NCBI GenBank assembly: GCA_050008465.1
Contig: JBEKMO010000019.1
Span: 1-64,000 of the forward strand
Length of the DNA: 64,000 nt
Source: Fen-330 sp050008465
GTDB taxonomy: Bacteria > Acidobacteriota > Terriglobia > Bryobacterales > Bryobacteraceae
Direction of reading: 5' to 3'
Position numbers and translations under genes: made by a program. Every line of letters starts with the position of its first letter. Position 1 is the first letter of the stretch. This document shows, one piece after another, positions 31,587 through 40,318 of the stretch. A model generated the notes under the pieces. That model was not told where the DNA came from. It ran no database searches and saw only the letters and a list, made by a program, of their open reading frames with translations.

Positions 31587-33087
31587 ACTCGCGGCCGCCG
31601 GCGGGCGCCTGCGAGCGCTGGCGCTGCCCTCGCTCTCCGACTGGCTGTTCGCGGCGCTCCTCGGATGGCTGTTCATCGCCGGGAGCGGCTGGAGCGCGCT
31701 GCTGGCCGACGGCGACACCGGCTGGCACATCCGCACCGGCGAGTTCATTCTGGATCACAGGCGGCTGCCGGAGAGCGATCTGTTCTCTTTCACGCGGCCT
31801 GGCGAGCGGTGGGTTGCCTGGGAGTGGCTCGCCGACGTCCTGTTTGCGTGCTGTCATCGGGCGGGGGGGCTGAAGGGGGTCGTGCTGCTGGCCGGCACGT
31901 TGATCGCCGGGTACCTGACGCTGCTGGTGCGGCACATGGTCTGGCGCCGGGCGAACGCTTTCGCGGCGTTGGCCTGTTGTTTGCTCGGCGCGGGCGCTTC
32001 CGGCATCCATTACCTGGCGCGGCCGCACCTGTTCACGCTCCTGCTTCTCTCCACTTCGCTCTGGCTGCTGGACCGCGACCGGGAGAAGCCCGGCCGCGCA
32101 GTCTGGATTCTGGTTCCAATGACGGCGGTGTGGGTGAATCTGCACGCGGGATTCCTGGCGCTGCTGGCGTGTCTGGCGTTGCAGACCGTGGGCGAGGGCC
32201 TGGAGGCGGGGTGGCGCGTGGCGCGCCGGAAAGCCGTGCTGCTGGCGGCCTGCGCCGCGGCCACCCTCCTCAATCCGTACGGGATCGGCCTCCACCGGCA
32301 CCTTGCGCAGTACCTGAGATCGGACTGGATCCGCGAGTCGGTGGACGAGTTCCAGTCGCCGAAGTTCCGCTCCGAGAGCGCCCTCCAGTTCGAGATCCTG
32401 CTGTTAGCGGGGCTGATTGCAGCGGGGCTCCTGCTGCGGCGCAGGCGGTTCGCGTCCCCGCTGATGGTGGTCTTCTGGGCGCACGCGGCGCTGGTGTCGG
32501 TGCGCCACGTTCCGGTGTTTGTGGTGGCCGCCTGCCCCATCCTGGCGGCGGAGGCCAGCCTGTGGTGGACGCGGTGGGCCGAGACCAAGCCGGCGCGGTC
32601 GCTGGCCGGGATCGTGGACCGGGTGGCGACGGATTTCACCGCCGGGTTGCGGCGAACCAGCGCGTGGCCCGCCGCATTGGTGGTGACCCTGGCGTTCGTG
32701 GGCTCACCTCTCAGTTGGCCGCGTGATTTCCCGGAGATAAAGTTCCCGGTCGGGCTGGTGGGACGGCAGCAAGAGAAGCTAGCCGGTGCGCGGGTGTTTA
32801 CCTCGGACCAATGGGGGGACTACCTCCTTTACCGCTTCTACCCTCGCCAGAAGGTGTTCATCGACGGGCGCAGCGACTTCTACGGGCCGGCCCTGGGAAA
32901 GCTCTATCTGCGAGTCGCCTACGGGCACGCGGACTGGCGCGGCACCCTGGAGCGCTATGCGGTCACCGCGGTCCTGGCGCCCACGGAATGGCCGCTGGCC
33001 AGCATCCTGCGGCAGGAGCCAGGCTGGCGCCTGGTGGAGGAAGACGGCCCGGCGGTCCTGTTCGAGCGGGTGGAACCCTCGCCATAA
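31573..33087 (+). CDS. Polytopic membrane protein, GT-C-like
   Basis: A 504-aa inner-membrane protein with about ten hydrophobic helices between residues 20 and 400 and a C-terminal soluble part (FTSDQWGDYLLYRFYPRQKVFIDGRSDFYG). The first periplasmic loop (ADGDTGWHIRTGEFIL...WVAWEWLADV) has the acidic loop layout of GT-C glycosyltransferases or oligosaccharyltransferase-like proteins. No specific family can be named. GTG 31573 is chosen because it is the first start leaving a plausible cytosolic leader before helix 1; it overlaps the LuxR-type gene by 14 bp. It may glycosylate an exported product, or be a partner of the nearby Tad apparatus. Confidence 0.75.
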   Translation: MRPPKLAAAGGRLRALALPSLSDWLFAALLGWLFIAGSGWSALLADGDTGWHIRTGEFILDHRRLPESDLFSFTRPGERWVAWEWLADVLFACCHRAGGLKGVVLLAGTLIAGYLTLLVRHMVWRRANAFAALACCLLGAGASGIHYLARPHLFTLLLLSTSLWLLDRDREKPGRAVWILVPMTAVWVNLHAGFLALLACLALQTVGEGLEAGWRVARRKAVLLAACAAATLLNPYGIGLHRHLAQYLRSDWIRESVDEFQSPKFRSESALQFEILLLAGLIAAGLLLRRRRFASPLMVVFWAHAALVSVRHVPVFVVAACPILAAEASLWWTRWAETKPARSLAGIVDRVATDFTAGLRRTSAWPAALVVTLAFVGSPLSWPRDFPEIKFPVGLVGRQQEKLAGARVFTSDQWGDYLLYRFYPRQKVFIDGRSDFYGPALGKLYLRVAYGHADWRGTLERYAVTAVLAPTEWPLASILRQEPGWRLVEEDGPAVLFERVEPSP

Positions 33088-33303
33088 CTGCCGGCGTTTG
33101 GCTGACAACGATTCTGTTGGCAACAAAACCGTTGGAGCCGGGAGCACCGCATTCCCTCCCCTCATTCGGCTAAAGAAAACCCCCATTCCGGCCGAAATAC
33201 TCCGAGGAGGTCGGACATAGATGAATGCGCGGGGGGATCCTCCGATTCGTGTTCGGGAGACGGGGTGGATGCCGGGGCCAGCCGCCGGGCAAAGGACGGA
33301 ATC
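33088..33303. other. Upstream region of the Tad core operon
   Basis: A 216-bp gap. It holds a strong GAGGAGG (33204-33210) ahead of a 33-codon frame, and the AAGGA of cpaB. I saw no convincing -10/-35 pair and no pilin-like small gene. Confidence 0.4.
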
Positions 33304-33322
33304 ATGGACCGCAGACTGTTGA
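33221..33322 (+). CDS. Short upstream frame overlapping cpaB start (doubtful)
   Basis: ATG 33221 opens a 33-codon frame that ends 19 nt inside cpaB. It has GAGGAGG 10 nt upstream, a long spacer. The peptide (MNARGDPPIRVRETGW...) has no signal or helix, so if translated it is more likely a coupling or leader peptide than a functional protein. Confidence 0.25.
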   Translation: MNARGDPPIRVRETGWMPGPAAGQRTESWTADC

Positions 33323-34167
33323 TGGTGTTGGGAACCAGCCTGCTCGTTGCGCTGGCCTTGTCGGCCATCTTCTATCAGATCGTGATGGGGGCGCGGAAGG
33401 GCGGCACCCGGCAGGCCAGCGCGGAAACCCGGGACCTGGTGGTGGCCTCGCGGGCCCTGCCCTTCGGAGCGGTCCTCAAACCGGCCGACGTCAAGCTGAC
33501 CAAGGTCCTCGCAAACCAATTCCCGGCAGACGGCTTCGCACACGTCGAGGAGGTCCTGAACCGGCCGGTGATCTCGAGCATCCTGCCGGAAGAACCGGTG
33601 CGGGAAGGGCGGCTGGCGCGGCGCGGGAGCGGGCTGGGTCTGGCGCCCATCATCCCGGAGGGCATGCGGGCGGTGTCGGTGCGGGTGAACGACGTGGTGG
33701 GGGTGGCGGGCTACGTGCTTCCGGGCATGCGGGTGGACGTGCTGATTACCGGCCGTCCCGGCGGCCAAGAATCTGTGTTCACCAAAACCATCCTGCAAGA
33801 CATCCTGGTGCTCTCGGCGGGGCAGAACATCGAGCCGGACGGCCTCGGCAAGGCGATCAACGCGCCGGTGGTGACGCTCCTGGTGACCCCGGAACAGGCC
33901 GAAGTGTTGACGCTGGCCAGCGAGGGGCGGATCCAACTGGTGCTGCGGAACCCCAACGACCGGGGCGTCGAGAAGACCCCGGGCCGCGCGCTGGAGGAAC
34001 TTTACCACGTCGCCGGAGCGGCCCGGCGCGAGCCGGTGGCCGCGCTCAGGCGTCCGGCGCCGCCCCGCCCGGCTGCTCCGCTTCCTCCGCCGGTCACCGA
34101 AGACATCACGGTGATCCGCGGCAACCAGAAGACCGTGGAGCAGGTGGCGATCAAGAAATTGGAATAG
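33304..34167 (+). CDS. cpaB: Tad/Flp pilus assembly protein CpaB (RcpC)
   Basis: A 287-aa periplasmic, inner-membrane-anchored component of the Tad (tight adherence) apparatus. One N-terminal helix (MVLGTSLLVALALSAIFYQIV), then an SAF/CpaB-like beta domain: RDLVVASRALPFGAVLKPADV, SILPEEPVREGRL, PEGMRAVSVRVNDVVGVAGYVLPGMRVDVLITG and NAPVVTLLVTPEQAEVLTLA, the usual RcpC order. The C-terminal tail is Pro/Ala-rich. AAGGA precedes ATG 33304; an in-frame upstream ATG lacks support. First gene of the core cpaB-cpaC-tadZ-tadA-tadB-tadC; spacing to cpaC is 4 bp. Confidence 0.93.
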   Translation: MDRRLLMVLGTSLLVALALSAIFYQIVMGARKGGTRQASAETRDLVVASRALPFGAVLKPADVKLTKVLANQFPADGFAHVEEVLNRPVISSILPEEPVREGRLARRGSGLGLAPIIPEGMRAVSVRVNDVVGVAGYVLPGMRVDVLITGRPGGQESVFTKTILQDILVLSAGQNIEPDGLGKAINAPVVTLLVTPEQAEVLTLASEGRIQLVLRNPNDRGVEKTPGRALEELYHVAGAARREPVAALRRPAPPRPAAPLPPPVTEDITVIRGNQKTVEQVAIKKLE

Positions 34168-34171
34168 CCTC

Positions 34172-35533
34172 ATGAAGAAACCAAGCGCCGGATGGATGTG
34201 CCTGGGGTTCTTGGCAGGCAGCCTGGGCGGGTTGGCCAGCCCGCAAACGGAAACCAGCCAGGATCTCCCGCTGACCGTCGGCCGGAGCGTGGTCATCGAC
34301 TTCGCCGCCGACATCGGGCGAATCTCGACCAGCAACCCCGACGTGGTGGATGCGGTGGCGGTCTCGACGCGCGAGGTCCTGCTGCACGCCAAAGCGCAGG
34401 GCATGTCGACCATCATCGTATGGGCCAAGAGCGGGCAGCGCAGCGCCTACAGCATCGTGGTCGACCAGAACCTGGAGCCCGTCCGCAAGCTGCTGAAGGA
34501 AACGTTTCCGAAGGAGAACATCCAGGTGCAGGCGGCCCGCGACGCCCTGTCGCTGACCGGGGTGGTGGCCAGCCAGGCGATCTCCGACCGGGCCGCGGCC
34601 CTGATGGCGCCGTTCGCCAAAGCCGTGGTGAACAACCTGCAGGTCGCGCCGTCAGGCCCGGAGAGGCAGGTACTGCTGCGGGTGCGGTTCGCCGAGCTGA
34701 ATCGGAACCTAGGGAACTCCTTCGGCGTGAACCTGGCCTCGACCGGACTGCTGAATACGCCGGGGAGCATCTCGACGGGGCAGTTCTCGCCGCCGCTGCC
34801 GGGCGCCCTCACCGCCAGCATCCCGGGCCAAGCTACCGGGACCAAGAGCACCTTCTCGATCGCCGATGCGCTGAACGTGTTCGCTTTCCGGCCGGATCTG
34901 AACCTGGCGGGCTTCATCAAGGCGTTGCAGAGCCAGGGGGTGCTACAGATCCTGGCCGAGCCCAACCTGGTGACCTCCAACGGCAAGGAAGCCAGCTTCC
35001 TGGTGGGAGGGGAGTTCCCGGTGCCGATCGTGCAGGGCGGGGCAACTGCCGGCGCCGTCACCATCCTGTTCAAGGAATTCGGCATCCGGCTGACCTTCAA
35101 GCCGGAGATCACCGAGCACCAGACCATCCGGATGTACGTCAAGCCGGAGGTCTCGACCATCGACCTGACCAATTCGGTGTCCTTGTCCGGGTTCACGATT
35201 CCGGCGCTGGCGACGCGGCGCATGGAAACCACGATCGAGCTGGGCCAGGGACAGAGCTTCGTGATCGCCGGGCTGATCGACGACCGGGTGACCGAAAACC
35301 TGTCGAAGATCCCGGGCCTGGCGCACCTCCCGATTCTGGGCGTGCTGTTCAAGAGCCGGCAGGAGAACCGGGCCAAGACCGAGCTGATCGTGATGGTGAC
35401 CCCGGAGATCACCGCGCCGGTCAGCGCCGCGGAGGTCAAGCCGATCACGCTGCCGAAGGAGTTGCTGGCGCCCCAGTTGAACGCGCCCCCGACCCCGGCG
35501 CCGGCGCCGAAGAAGCGGGGGGGGAAGAGGTAG
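34172..35533 (+). CDS. cpaC: Tad outer-membrane secretin CpaC (RcpA)
   Basis: A 453-aa secretin forming the outer-membrane pore of the Tad apparatus. N-terminal signal region (residues 1-25), then the pilus-assembly N domain (DLPLTVGRSVVIDFAADIGRIS...IIVWAKSG), a BON-like LTGVVASQAISDRAA segment, and the secretin C-domain: VLLRVRFAELNR, LQILAEPNLVTSNGKEASFLVGGEFPVP, RMETTIELGQGQSFVIAGLI and KTELIVMVTPEI. A Pro-rich basic tail ends the protein. It follows cpaB by 4 bp. Confidence 0.95.
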   Translation: MKKPSAGWMCLGFLAGSLGGLASPQTETSQDLPLTVGRSVVIDFAADIGRISTSNPDVVDAVAVSTREVLLHAKAQGMSTIIVWAKSGQRSAYSIVVDQNLEPVRKLLKETFPKENIQVQAARDALSLTGVVASQAISDRAAALMAPFAKAVVNNLQVAPSGPERQVLLRVRFAELNRNLGNSFGVNLASTGLLNTPGSISTGQFSPPLPGALTASIPGQATGTKSTFSIADALNVFAFRPDLNLAGFIKALQSQGVLQILAEPNLVTSNGKEASFLVGGEFPVPIVQGGATAGAVTILFKEFGIRLTFKPEITEHQTIRMYVKPEVSTIDLTNSVSLSGFTIPALATRRMETTIELGQGQSFVIAGLIDDRVTENLSKIPGLAHLPILGVLFKSRQENRAKTELIVMVTPEITAPVSAAEVKPITLPKELLAPQLNAPPTPAPAPKKRGGKR

Positions 35534-35549
35534 CGGCTGCAAAAAGGCA

Positions 35550-36752
35550 ATGGAACCGCGCAACCCAGCGGCGGCCCAATTGACGGCCTTGATGATCGCG
35601 CCGGGCCGCGAGCTTGCCCGCGAGTTCGTCGAGAGCGCCGGCGCCACCCGAGCGTTTCAGATCCTGGCGGAACTGAAAACTTACCCTTCGCAGCAGGTGC
35701 TCGAGATGCGGCTGCGGCAGCTCCAGCCGGACGTGGTTCTGCTGGACCTGGCGACGGATCTGGAGCGGGCCTGCGAGCTGATCCATTTCGTGACTTCCTC
35801 GAACCCCTCGATTCACGTGGTGGGCCTGCACTCGCGAAACGATTCCGAGGCCATCCTGCGGTCGCTGCGGATGGGAGCGAGCGAGTTCCTCTGCGCGCCC
35901 TTCGAGGCGGCGATCCAGGAACAGGCCCTGGGGCGCATCCGGCGGCTGTTGGGGCCGCAGACGGAGGCGCCGCGGAAGCTGGGAAAGGTGCTGCTGTTCT
36001 CGAGCGCCAAGCCGGGCTCGGGGGCCTCGACGTTGGCGGCGCAGGCAGCCCTGGCGCTGCGCCGGCTGACCGGCAAGAAGGTGTTGCTGGCGGATCTGGA
36101 CCTGATGGGCGGGAGCCTGGCCTTCTATCTGAAAGTGACGCCCAACGGCTCGCTGCTGGACGCGGTGGAGGCGGAAGGCGGGGGCGCGGAGTGGCCCGGG
36201 CTGGTGGTGCCCTCGGGCGGGGTGCACGTGCTGGCGGCGCCGGAGGCGCCTCCCCAGGCGGACTACGTCGACCCGGCGCGTCTGCACGAGTTTCTGGAGC
36301 GCGCGCGGCAGCTTTACGACTGGGTGCTGCTGGACCTGCCGGCGGTCTTCCACCGGCTGACCCTGCTGGCGCTGTCGGAGTCGGACCAGGCGTTCCTGGT
36401 TGCAACCCCCGAGCTGGCCAGCCTGCACCTGGCGCGGAAGGCGGTCAACCTGCTCACCCATCTGGGCTTCGGCAAGGAGCGTTTCCACGTGGTGATCAAT
36501 CGCGTGGACAAGCGCGACGGCCTGCGGCAATTCGACGTTGGCCAGATCTTCAACTGCCCGGTCCACAGCCGCTTCCCGAACGATTACTTCGCGCTGGAAC
36601 GCGCGGTGACCATGGGCGAGCCGCTGCAGGAAGACGGCGTTCTGGGCAAGGCCATCGCGGATTTCGCGGGGCGGCTGGCGGACCCTCCGGCGGCCGGCAA
36701 GCGCCGGGCAGCCCTGGCGATGGACGCCCGGCCGGTATTCTCGGAGAGCTGA
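35550..36752 (+). CDS. tadZ: Tad localisation ATPase-like protein TadZ/CpaE
   Basis: A 400-aa TadZ/CpaE protein, which positions the Tad machine. Residues 1-130 are a receiver-like domain (VVLLDL with Asp66 at the phospho-acceptor place; VGLHSRNDSEAILRSLRMGASEFL). Residues 145-390 are a MinD/ParA-like fold with deviant Walker A KPGSGAST: the signature Lys154 is present but the catalytic P-loop Lys is Ala159. So ATP binding may remain but hydrolysis is doubtful, as in several TadZ proteins. It lies 16 bp after cpaC and 15 bp before tadA. Confidence 0.9.
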   Translation: MEPRNPAAAQLTALMIAPGRELAREFVESAGATRAFQILAELKTYPSQQVLEMRLRQLQPDVVLLDLATDLERACELIHFVTSSNPSIHVVGLHSRNDSEAILRSLRMGASEFLCAPFEAAIQEQALGRIRRLLGPQTEAPRKLGKVLLFSSAKPGSGASTLAAQAALALRRLTGKKVLLADLDLMGGSLAFYLKVTPNGSLLDAVEAEGGGAEWPGLVVPSGGVHVLAAPEAPPQADYVDPARLHEFLERARQLYDWVLLDLPAVFHRLTLLALSESDQAFLVATPELASLHLARKAVNLLTHLGFGKERFHVVINRVDKRDGLRQFDVGQIFNCPVHSRFPNDYFALERAVTMGEPLQEDGVLGKAIADFAGRLADPPAAGKRRAALAMDARPVFSES

Positions 36753-36767
36753 AAGTAGACCGCGCAA

Positions 36768-38132
36768 ATGCCACTCGCCACCGATCGCCGACCCCCGCAG
36801 CAGATCCTGACCTGGGACCAGCGCATCCTCCAGCACGCCGGGCGGTCCAGGACCAGTCTGAAGCCGGAATGCCAGGAACTGAAGTTCACGCTGCACCGCA
36901 AGCTGCTGGACCGGATCAATCTGGAGGCGCTGGCCTCGATCGACAACCAGCGCATGCGCACCGAGGTGAGGCAGGCGCTGGTGGCCCTGATGGACGGGGA
37001 GTCGACGCTGCTGAACTCGATCGACAAGCAGCAGGTGATCGACGAGGTGCTGGACGAGGTGTTCGGGCTGGGTCCGCTGGAGCCGCTGCTGGAGGACCCG
37101 ACCATCTCCGACATCCTGGTGAACACGCACAAGCAGGTGTACATCGAGCGGAAGGGGGTGCTGGAGCTGACCAGCGTGAGCTTCCGCGACGACGCGCACC
37201 TGCTGCGCATCATCGACAAGATCGTCTCGCAAGTGGGCCGGAGGATCGACGAGTCGTCGCCCATGGTGGACGCGCGGCTGATCGACGGCTCGCGCGTGAA
37301 CGCCATCATCCCGCCGCTGGCGGTGGACGGGCCGATCCTGTCGATCCGGCGCTTCTCGACCGACAAGCTGATGCCGCCGGACCTGGTGGAGCGCAAGGCC
37401 ATGACACCGGCCATGATGGAGCTGCTGGAGGCCGCGGTGAAGGCGCGGCTGAACATGGTCATCTCGGGGGGCACGGGCGCGGGCAAGACCACCCTGCTCA
37501 ACGCGCTGTCGGCGTTCATCTCGCCCAGGGAACGGATCGTGACCATCGAGGACGCGGCCGAGCTGCAGTTGAAGCAGCCGCACGTGGTGCGGCTGGAAAC
37601 GCGGCCGCCCAACCTGGAGGGCACCGGGGCGGTGCGCCAGCGCGAGCTGCTGATCAACAGCCTGCGCATGCGGCCGGACCGCATCATCTGCGGCGAAGTG
37701 CGCGGCGAAGAGGCGCTGGACATGCTGCAGGCCATGAACACGGGCCACGAGGGGTCGCTGACCACGGTGCACGCCAACACGCCGCGGGACGCCATCTCGC
37801 GGCTGGAGGTGATGGTGACCTTCGCGGCGGCCAACATGCCCACGCTCTCGATCCGGCAGCAGATCGCGGCGGCCATCCACCTGATTGTGCAGGCGGCGCG
37901 GATGAGCGACGGCTCGCGCCGGGTGGTGAGCATCACCGAGGTCACCGGAATGGAAGGGGAGGTGGTGACGCTGCAGGACATTTTCGTGTTCGAGAAGCGG
38001 GGGCTGTCGCCGGAGGGCCGGGTGCTGGGGCGGTTCGCGGCCACCGGGATCCGGCCGAAGTTTTACGAGAAATTTCTGGCCGCGGGCATCCGGCTCAACC
38101 CGAACTTGTTCGACGACTCGATGGAGGTTTGA
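36768..38132 (+). CDS. tadA: Tad secretion ATPase TadA/CpaF
   Basis: A 454-aa hexameric ATPase of the VirB11/type II secretion superfamily that powers Tad fibre assembly. Seen: N-terminal helical region, FGLGPLEPLLEDPTISDILVN, Walker A GGTGAGKTT (234-242), the Asp box VTIEDAAELQL, MRPDRIICGEVRGEEALDMLQAMNTGHEGSLTTVHANTPRDAISRLE carrying Walker B and the His box. Length and motif order are standard for CpaF. It ends just ahead of tadB (7-bp gap). Confidence 0.96.
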   Translation: MPLATDRRPPQQILTWDQRILQHAGRSRTSLKPECQELKFTLHRKLLDRINLEALASIDNQRMRTEVRQALVALMDGESTLLNSIDKQQVIDEVLDEVFGLGPLEPLLEDPTISDILVNTHKQVYIERKGVLELTSVSFRDDAHLLRIIDKIVSQVGRRIDESSPMVDARLIDGSRVNAIIPPLAVDGPILSIRRFSTDKLMPPDLVERKAMTPAMMELLEAAVKARLNMVISGGTGAGKTTLLNALSAFISPRERIVTIEDAAELQLKQPHVVRLETRPPNLEGTGAVRQRELLINSLRMRPDRIICGEVRGEEALDMLQAMNTGHEGSLTTVHANTPRDAISRLEVMVTFAAANMPTLSIRQQIAAAIHLIVQAARMSDGSRRVVSITEVTGMEGEVVTLQDIFVFEKRGLSPEGRVLGRFAATGIRPKFYEKFLAAGIRLNPNLFDDSMEV

Positions 38133-38139
38133 TCCAGGC

Positions 38140-39108
38140 ATGATCTTGTACTTCGTATTGCTGGTGACCTGCTGGCTGGGGGCTCTGGGGGTGTGGTGGA
38201 TGTGGACGCGCAGCCGTCAGGCGGCGGACCTGAGCCGGCTCAAGGCGCGGCTGACCGGAAGCGCGGAGCCGGGCACAGCGGGGCGGCAGGGCCCGGCGCT
38301 GATTCGGGCCGAGGAGCTGACCAAGGGCCAGTTGATTTTGCAGTTGCTGCAACGGCTGCAGCTCAACCAGCGCCTGAAGACGCTCTTCGAGCAGGCGGGG
38401 GTGAAGTGGAACCCGACCCGGACGATCCATGCTTCGCTGGCGCTGTTCCTGGTCGGATTTACGGCAACCTGGCACGCGGCGCCGCTGTATCGCAAGTTCG
38501 CGGTGGCCCCGGGACTCGTGCTGGCGGCCGCGCCGGCGCTGTACGTGTTCCGGAAGCGCCGGGCGCGGCTGAGGAAGTTCGAGGAGCAGTTTCCCGACAG
38601 CCTGGAGTTTCTGGCACGGTCGATGCGGGCGGGGCACGCTTTTTCGGTGGCCCTGGAGATGATCCACTCGGAGTTCCAGGAGCCCCTGGCCGGGGAGTTC
38701 CGGAGGGCCTTCGAGGAGCAGAACCTGGGCCTGCCGCTGGACCTGGCGCTGGAGAAGATGGCGCAGCGCGTGCCGCTGATGGACGTGCACTTCTTCGTCT
38801 CGGCGGTGCTGCTGCAGAAGCGCACGGGAGGGAACCTGGCGGAGCTGCTGGACAAGCTGGCGTACCTGATCCGGGAGCGTTTCAAGCTGCGGGGGAGGAT
38901 CAAGGCGATCAGCGCGCACGGGCGCATGACCGGCACGGTGCTGTCGCTGATCCCGGTGGCCGTGGGCGTGATCATGTTCTACGTCAACCCCTCCTACGCC
39001 CAGTTCTTCGTCCAGGACGAAACCGGGCGGCTGATGATGGCCGGCGCCATCGGGATGCAACTGGTGGGCTACGGCGTGATCAAGAAGATCGTTTCGATCG
39101 AGGTGTGA
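38140..39108 (+). CDS. tadB: Tad inner-membrane platform protein TadB
   Basis: A 322-aa membrane protein with a type II secretion F-domain. N-terminal helix (LYFVLLVTCWLGALGVWWMW), a pair of helices around 105-150, the cytoplasmic helical F domain (FPDSLEFLARSMRAGHAFSVALEMI...FEEQNLGLPLDLALEKMAQRVPLMDVHFFVSAVLLQKRTGGNLAELLDKLA) and two closing helices. With TadC it makes the platform that TadA drives. GGAGG in the tadA stop region serves as its SD. Confidence 0.94.
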   Translation: MILYFVLLVTCWLGALGVWWMWTRSRQAADLSRLKARLTGSAEPGTAGRQGPALIRAEELTKGQLILQLLQRLQLNQRLKTLFEQAGVKWNPTRTIHASLALFLVGFTATWHAAPLYRKFAVAPGLVLAAAPALYVFRKRRARLRKFEEQFPDSLEFLARSMRAGHAFSVALEMIHSEFQEPLAGEFRRAFEEQNLGLPLDLALEKMAQRVPLMDVHFFVSAVLLQKRTGGNLAELLDKLAYLIRERFKLRGRIKAISAHGRMTGTVLSLIPVAVGVIMFYVNPSYAQFFVQDETGRLMMAGAIGMQLVGYGVIKKIVSIEV

Positions 39109-39111
39109 AGC

Positions 39112-40026
39112 ATGGAGCTGATTGCCACGCTGTTGCTGTTTGTCACCGTGGCGGTGGTGTGGACGCTGATCGGCTCCCGGTTCTGGCTGCGGCAGAAAGC
39201 GGCCATCGACCGGGTGACCCGGGCGACGGCCGAGGCGCGGGAGGTGGCGCACCCGAGCCTGGTGTTCCACGACCTGGTGAGGAGACTCGGCTCGCTGCTG
39301 CCGCAATCTCCGAAGGACGCCACGACCATGCAGAAGCGGCTGATCCGGGCGGGCTACCGCGGCTCCGGCGCGCTGAAGATGCTCTACGGCGTGAAGGTGG
39401 CGCTGGCGGTGCTGCTGCCGCTCGTGGCGAGCGTCGTGGTGGCGAGCTCGGAGGCCGCCTCGAATTACAGGCTGCTGATCTTGGCCTCGGCCGCCGGGAT
39501 CGGCCTGTTCGGCCCGAACGAGTGGGTGCGGATGGCGGCCAAGCGGCGCCAGAAGAAGCTCCGGCGGGCGCTGCCGAACGCGCTGGACCTGCTGGTGGTG
39601 TGCGTGGAATCGGGGCTGGGATTGGACCAGGCGATCATGCAGTGCGCCAAGGAACTCGAGCACGCGCATCCGGAGATCTGCCAGGAATTCACGCTGGTGA
39701 ACCTGGAGCTGAAGGCGGGCAAGCGGCGCGCGGATGCGCTGAGGAACCTGGCCGACCGGACGGGGGTGGACGAGTTGAAGAAGCTGGTGGCCGTGCTGAT
39801 CCAGGCGGACCGGTTCGGCACCGGGGTGGCGCAGAGCCTGCGGGGCCACTCCGAATACCTGCGGGTGCAGATGCGCCAGACGGCCGAGGAGAAGGCCGCC
39901 AAGCTGGGCGTGAAGCTGGTGTTTCCGATTTTCTTTTGCATTCTGCCGTCGCTGTTCGTGGTGACGGTGGGTCCCGTAATGGTGCGCATCAGCCGGGAGT
40001 TGCTCCCGATGATGAGGAATCTATAG
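39112..40026 (+). CDS. tadC: Tad inner-membrane platform protein TadC
   Basis: A 304-aa partner of TadB, 3 bp downstream. N-terminal helix (ATLLLFVTVAVVWTLIG), a short loop with TMQKRLIRAGYRGSGALKMLYGVKVALAVLLPL, then the F domain (RALPNALDLLVVCVESGLGLDQAIMQCAKELEHAHPEICQEF...RADALRNLADRTGVDELKKLVAVLIQADRFGTGVAQSLR) and a final helical pair (LVFPIFFCILPSLFVVTVGP). All motifs are standard. Last clear Tad gene here; no pilin, prepilin peptidase or TadE/F/G gene is in the window. Confidence 0.94.
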   Translation: MELIATLLLFVTVAVVWTLIGSRFWLRQKAAIDRVTRATAEAREVAHPSLVFHDLVRRLGSLLPQSPKDATTMQKRLIRAGYRGSGALKMLYGVKVALAVLLPLVASVVVASSEAASNYRLLILASAAGIGLFGPNEWVRMAAKRRQKKLRRALPNALDLLVVCVESGLGLDQAIMQCAKELEHAHPEICQEFTLVNLELKAGKRRADALRNLADRTGVDELKKLVAVLIQADRFGTGVAQSLRGHSEYLRVQMRQTAEEKAAKLGVKLVFPIFFCILPSLFVVTVGPVMVRISRELLPMMRNL

Positions 40027-40107
40027 CACGGGTGCTATCGGCGAACCGCTCGGGGCGTTGGCCGGCCGCTGATAGCCGACAGCTGGTTTTGAAAGGAGAA
40101 CGACGAC

Positions 40108-40203
40108 ATGGATGGCGGAACGGTTCGGATTGTGTGCGCGGTGCTGGCGGTGCTGCTGATTGCGGTGATTGTCCTGCGCCGGCGCAAGAAGCAGGCGGAG
40201 TAA
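40108..40203 (+). CDS. 31-aa single-span membrane microprotein
   Basis: Encodes a short N-terminus (MDGGTVR), one strongly hydrophobic helix (about residues 8-23) and a basic tail (RRRKKQAE), the layout of a small membrane protein with its C-terminus in the cytosol. AAGGAGAA precedes the ATG by 9 nt. It lies 81 bp after tadC and 115 bp before the beta-propeller gene, on the same strand. It is not a Flp pilin (no G-E/Y processing site). A regulator or stabiliser of the Tad platform is possible; function unknown. Confidence 0.6.
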   Translation: MDGGTVRIVCAVLAVLLIAVIVLRRRKKQAE

Positions 40204-40318
40204 GGAACCCGCTGCCACGCAGGGAAACCGGCCGCGGAGGGCCGCGCCGGCGGTGCGCCCCGGCGCGCTCCGCGCGGGCGCTGGACTGGGTGGGTGGCGG
40301 ACAAAGGGAGAGGGTGTC

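Noticed and set aside
35445..38141. 898-aa minus-strand open frame
   Set aside because: Antisense shadow of tadZ and tadA; His/Gln/Arg-rich and without motifs.
36191..38143. 650-aa plus-strand open frame in another phase
   Set aside because: Overlaps the tadZ/tadA genes in a shifted frame; Gly/Ala/Arg-rich out-of-frame reading.
40108..40203. Flp pilin
   Set aside because: Short hydrophobic protein next to tadC, but it lacks the Gly-x-x-x-x-Glu-Tyr processing site and typical pilin length.
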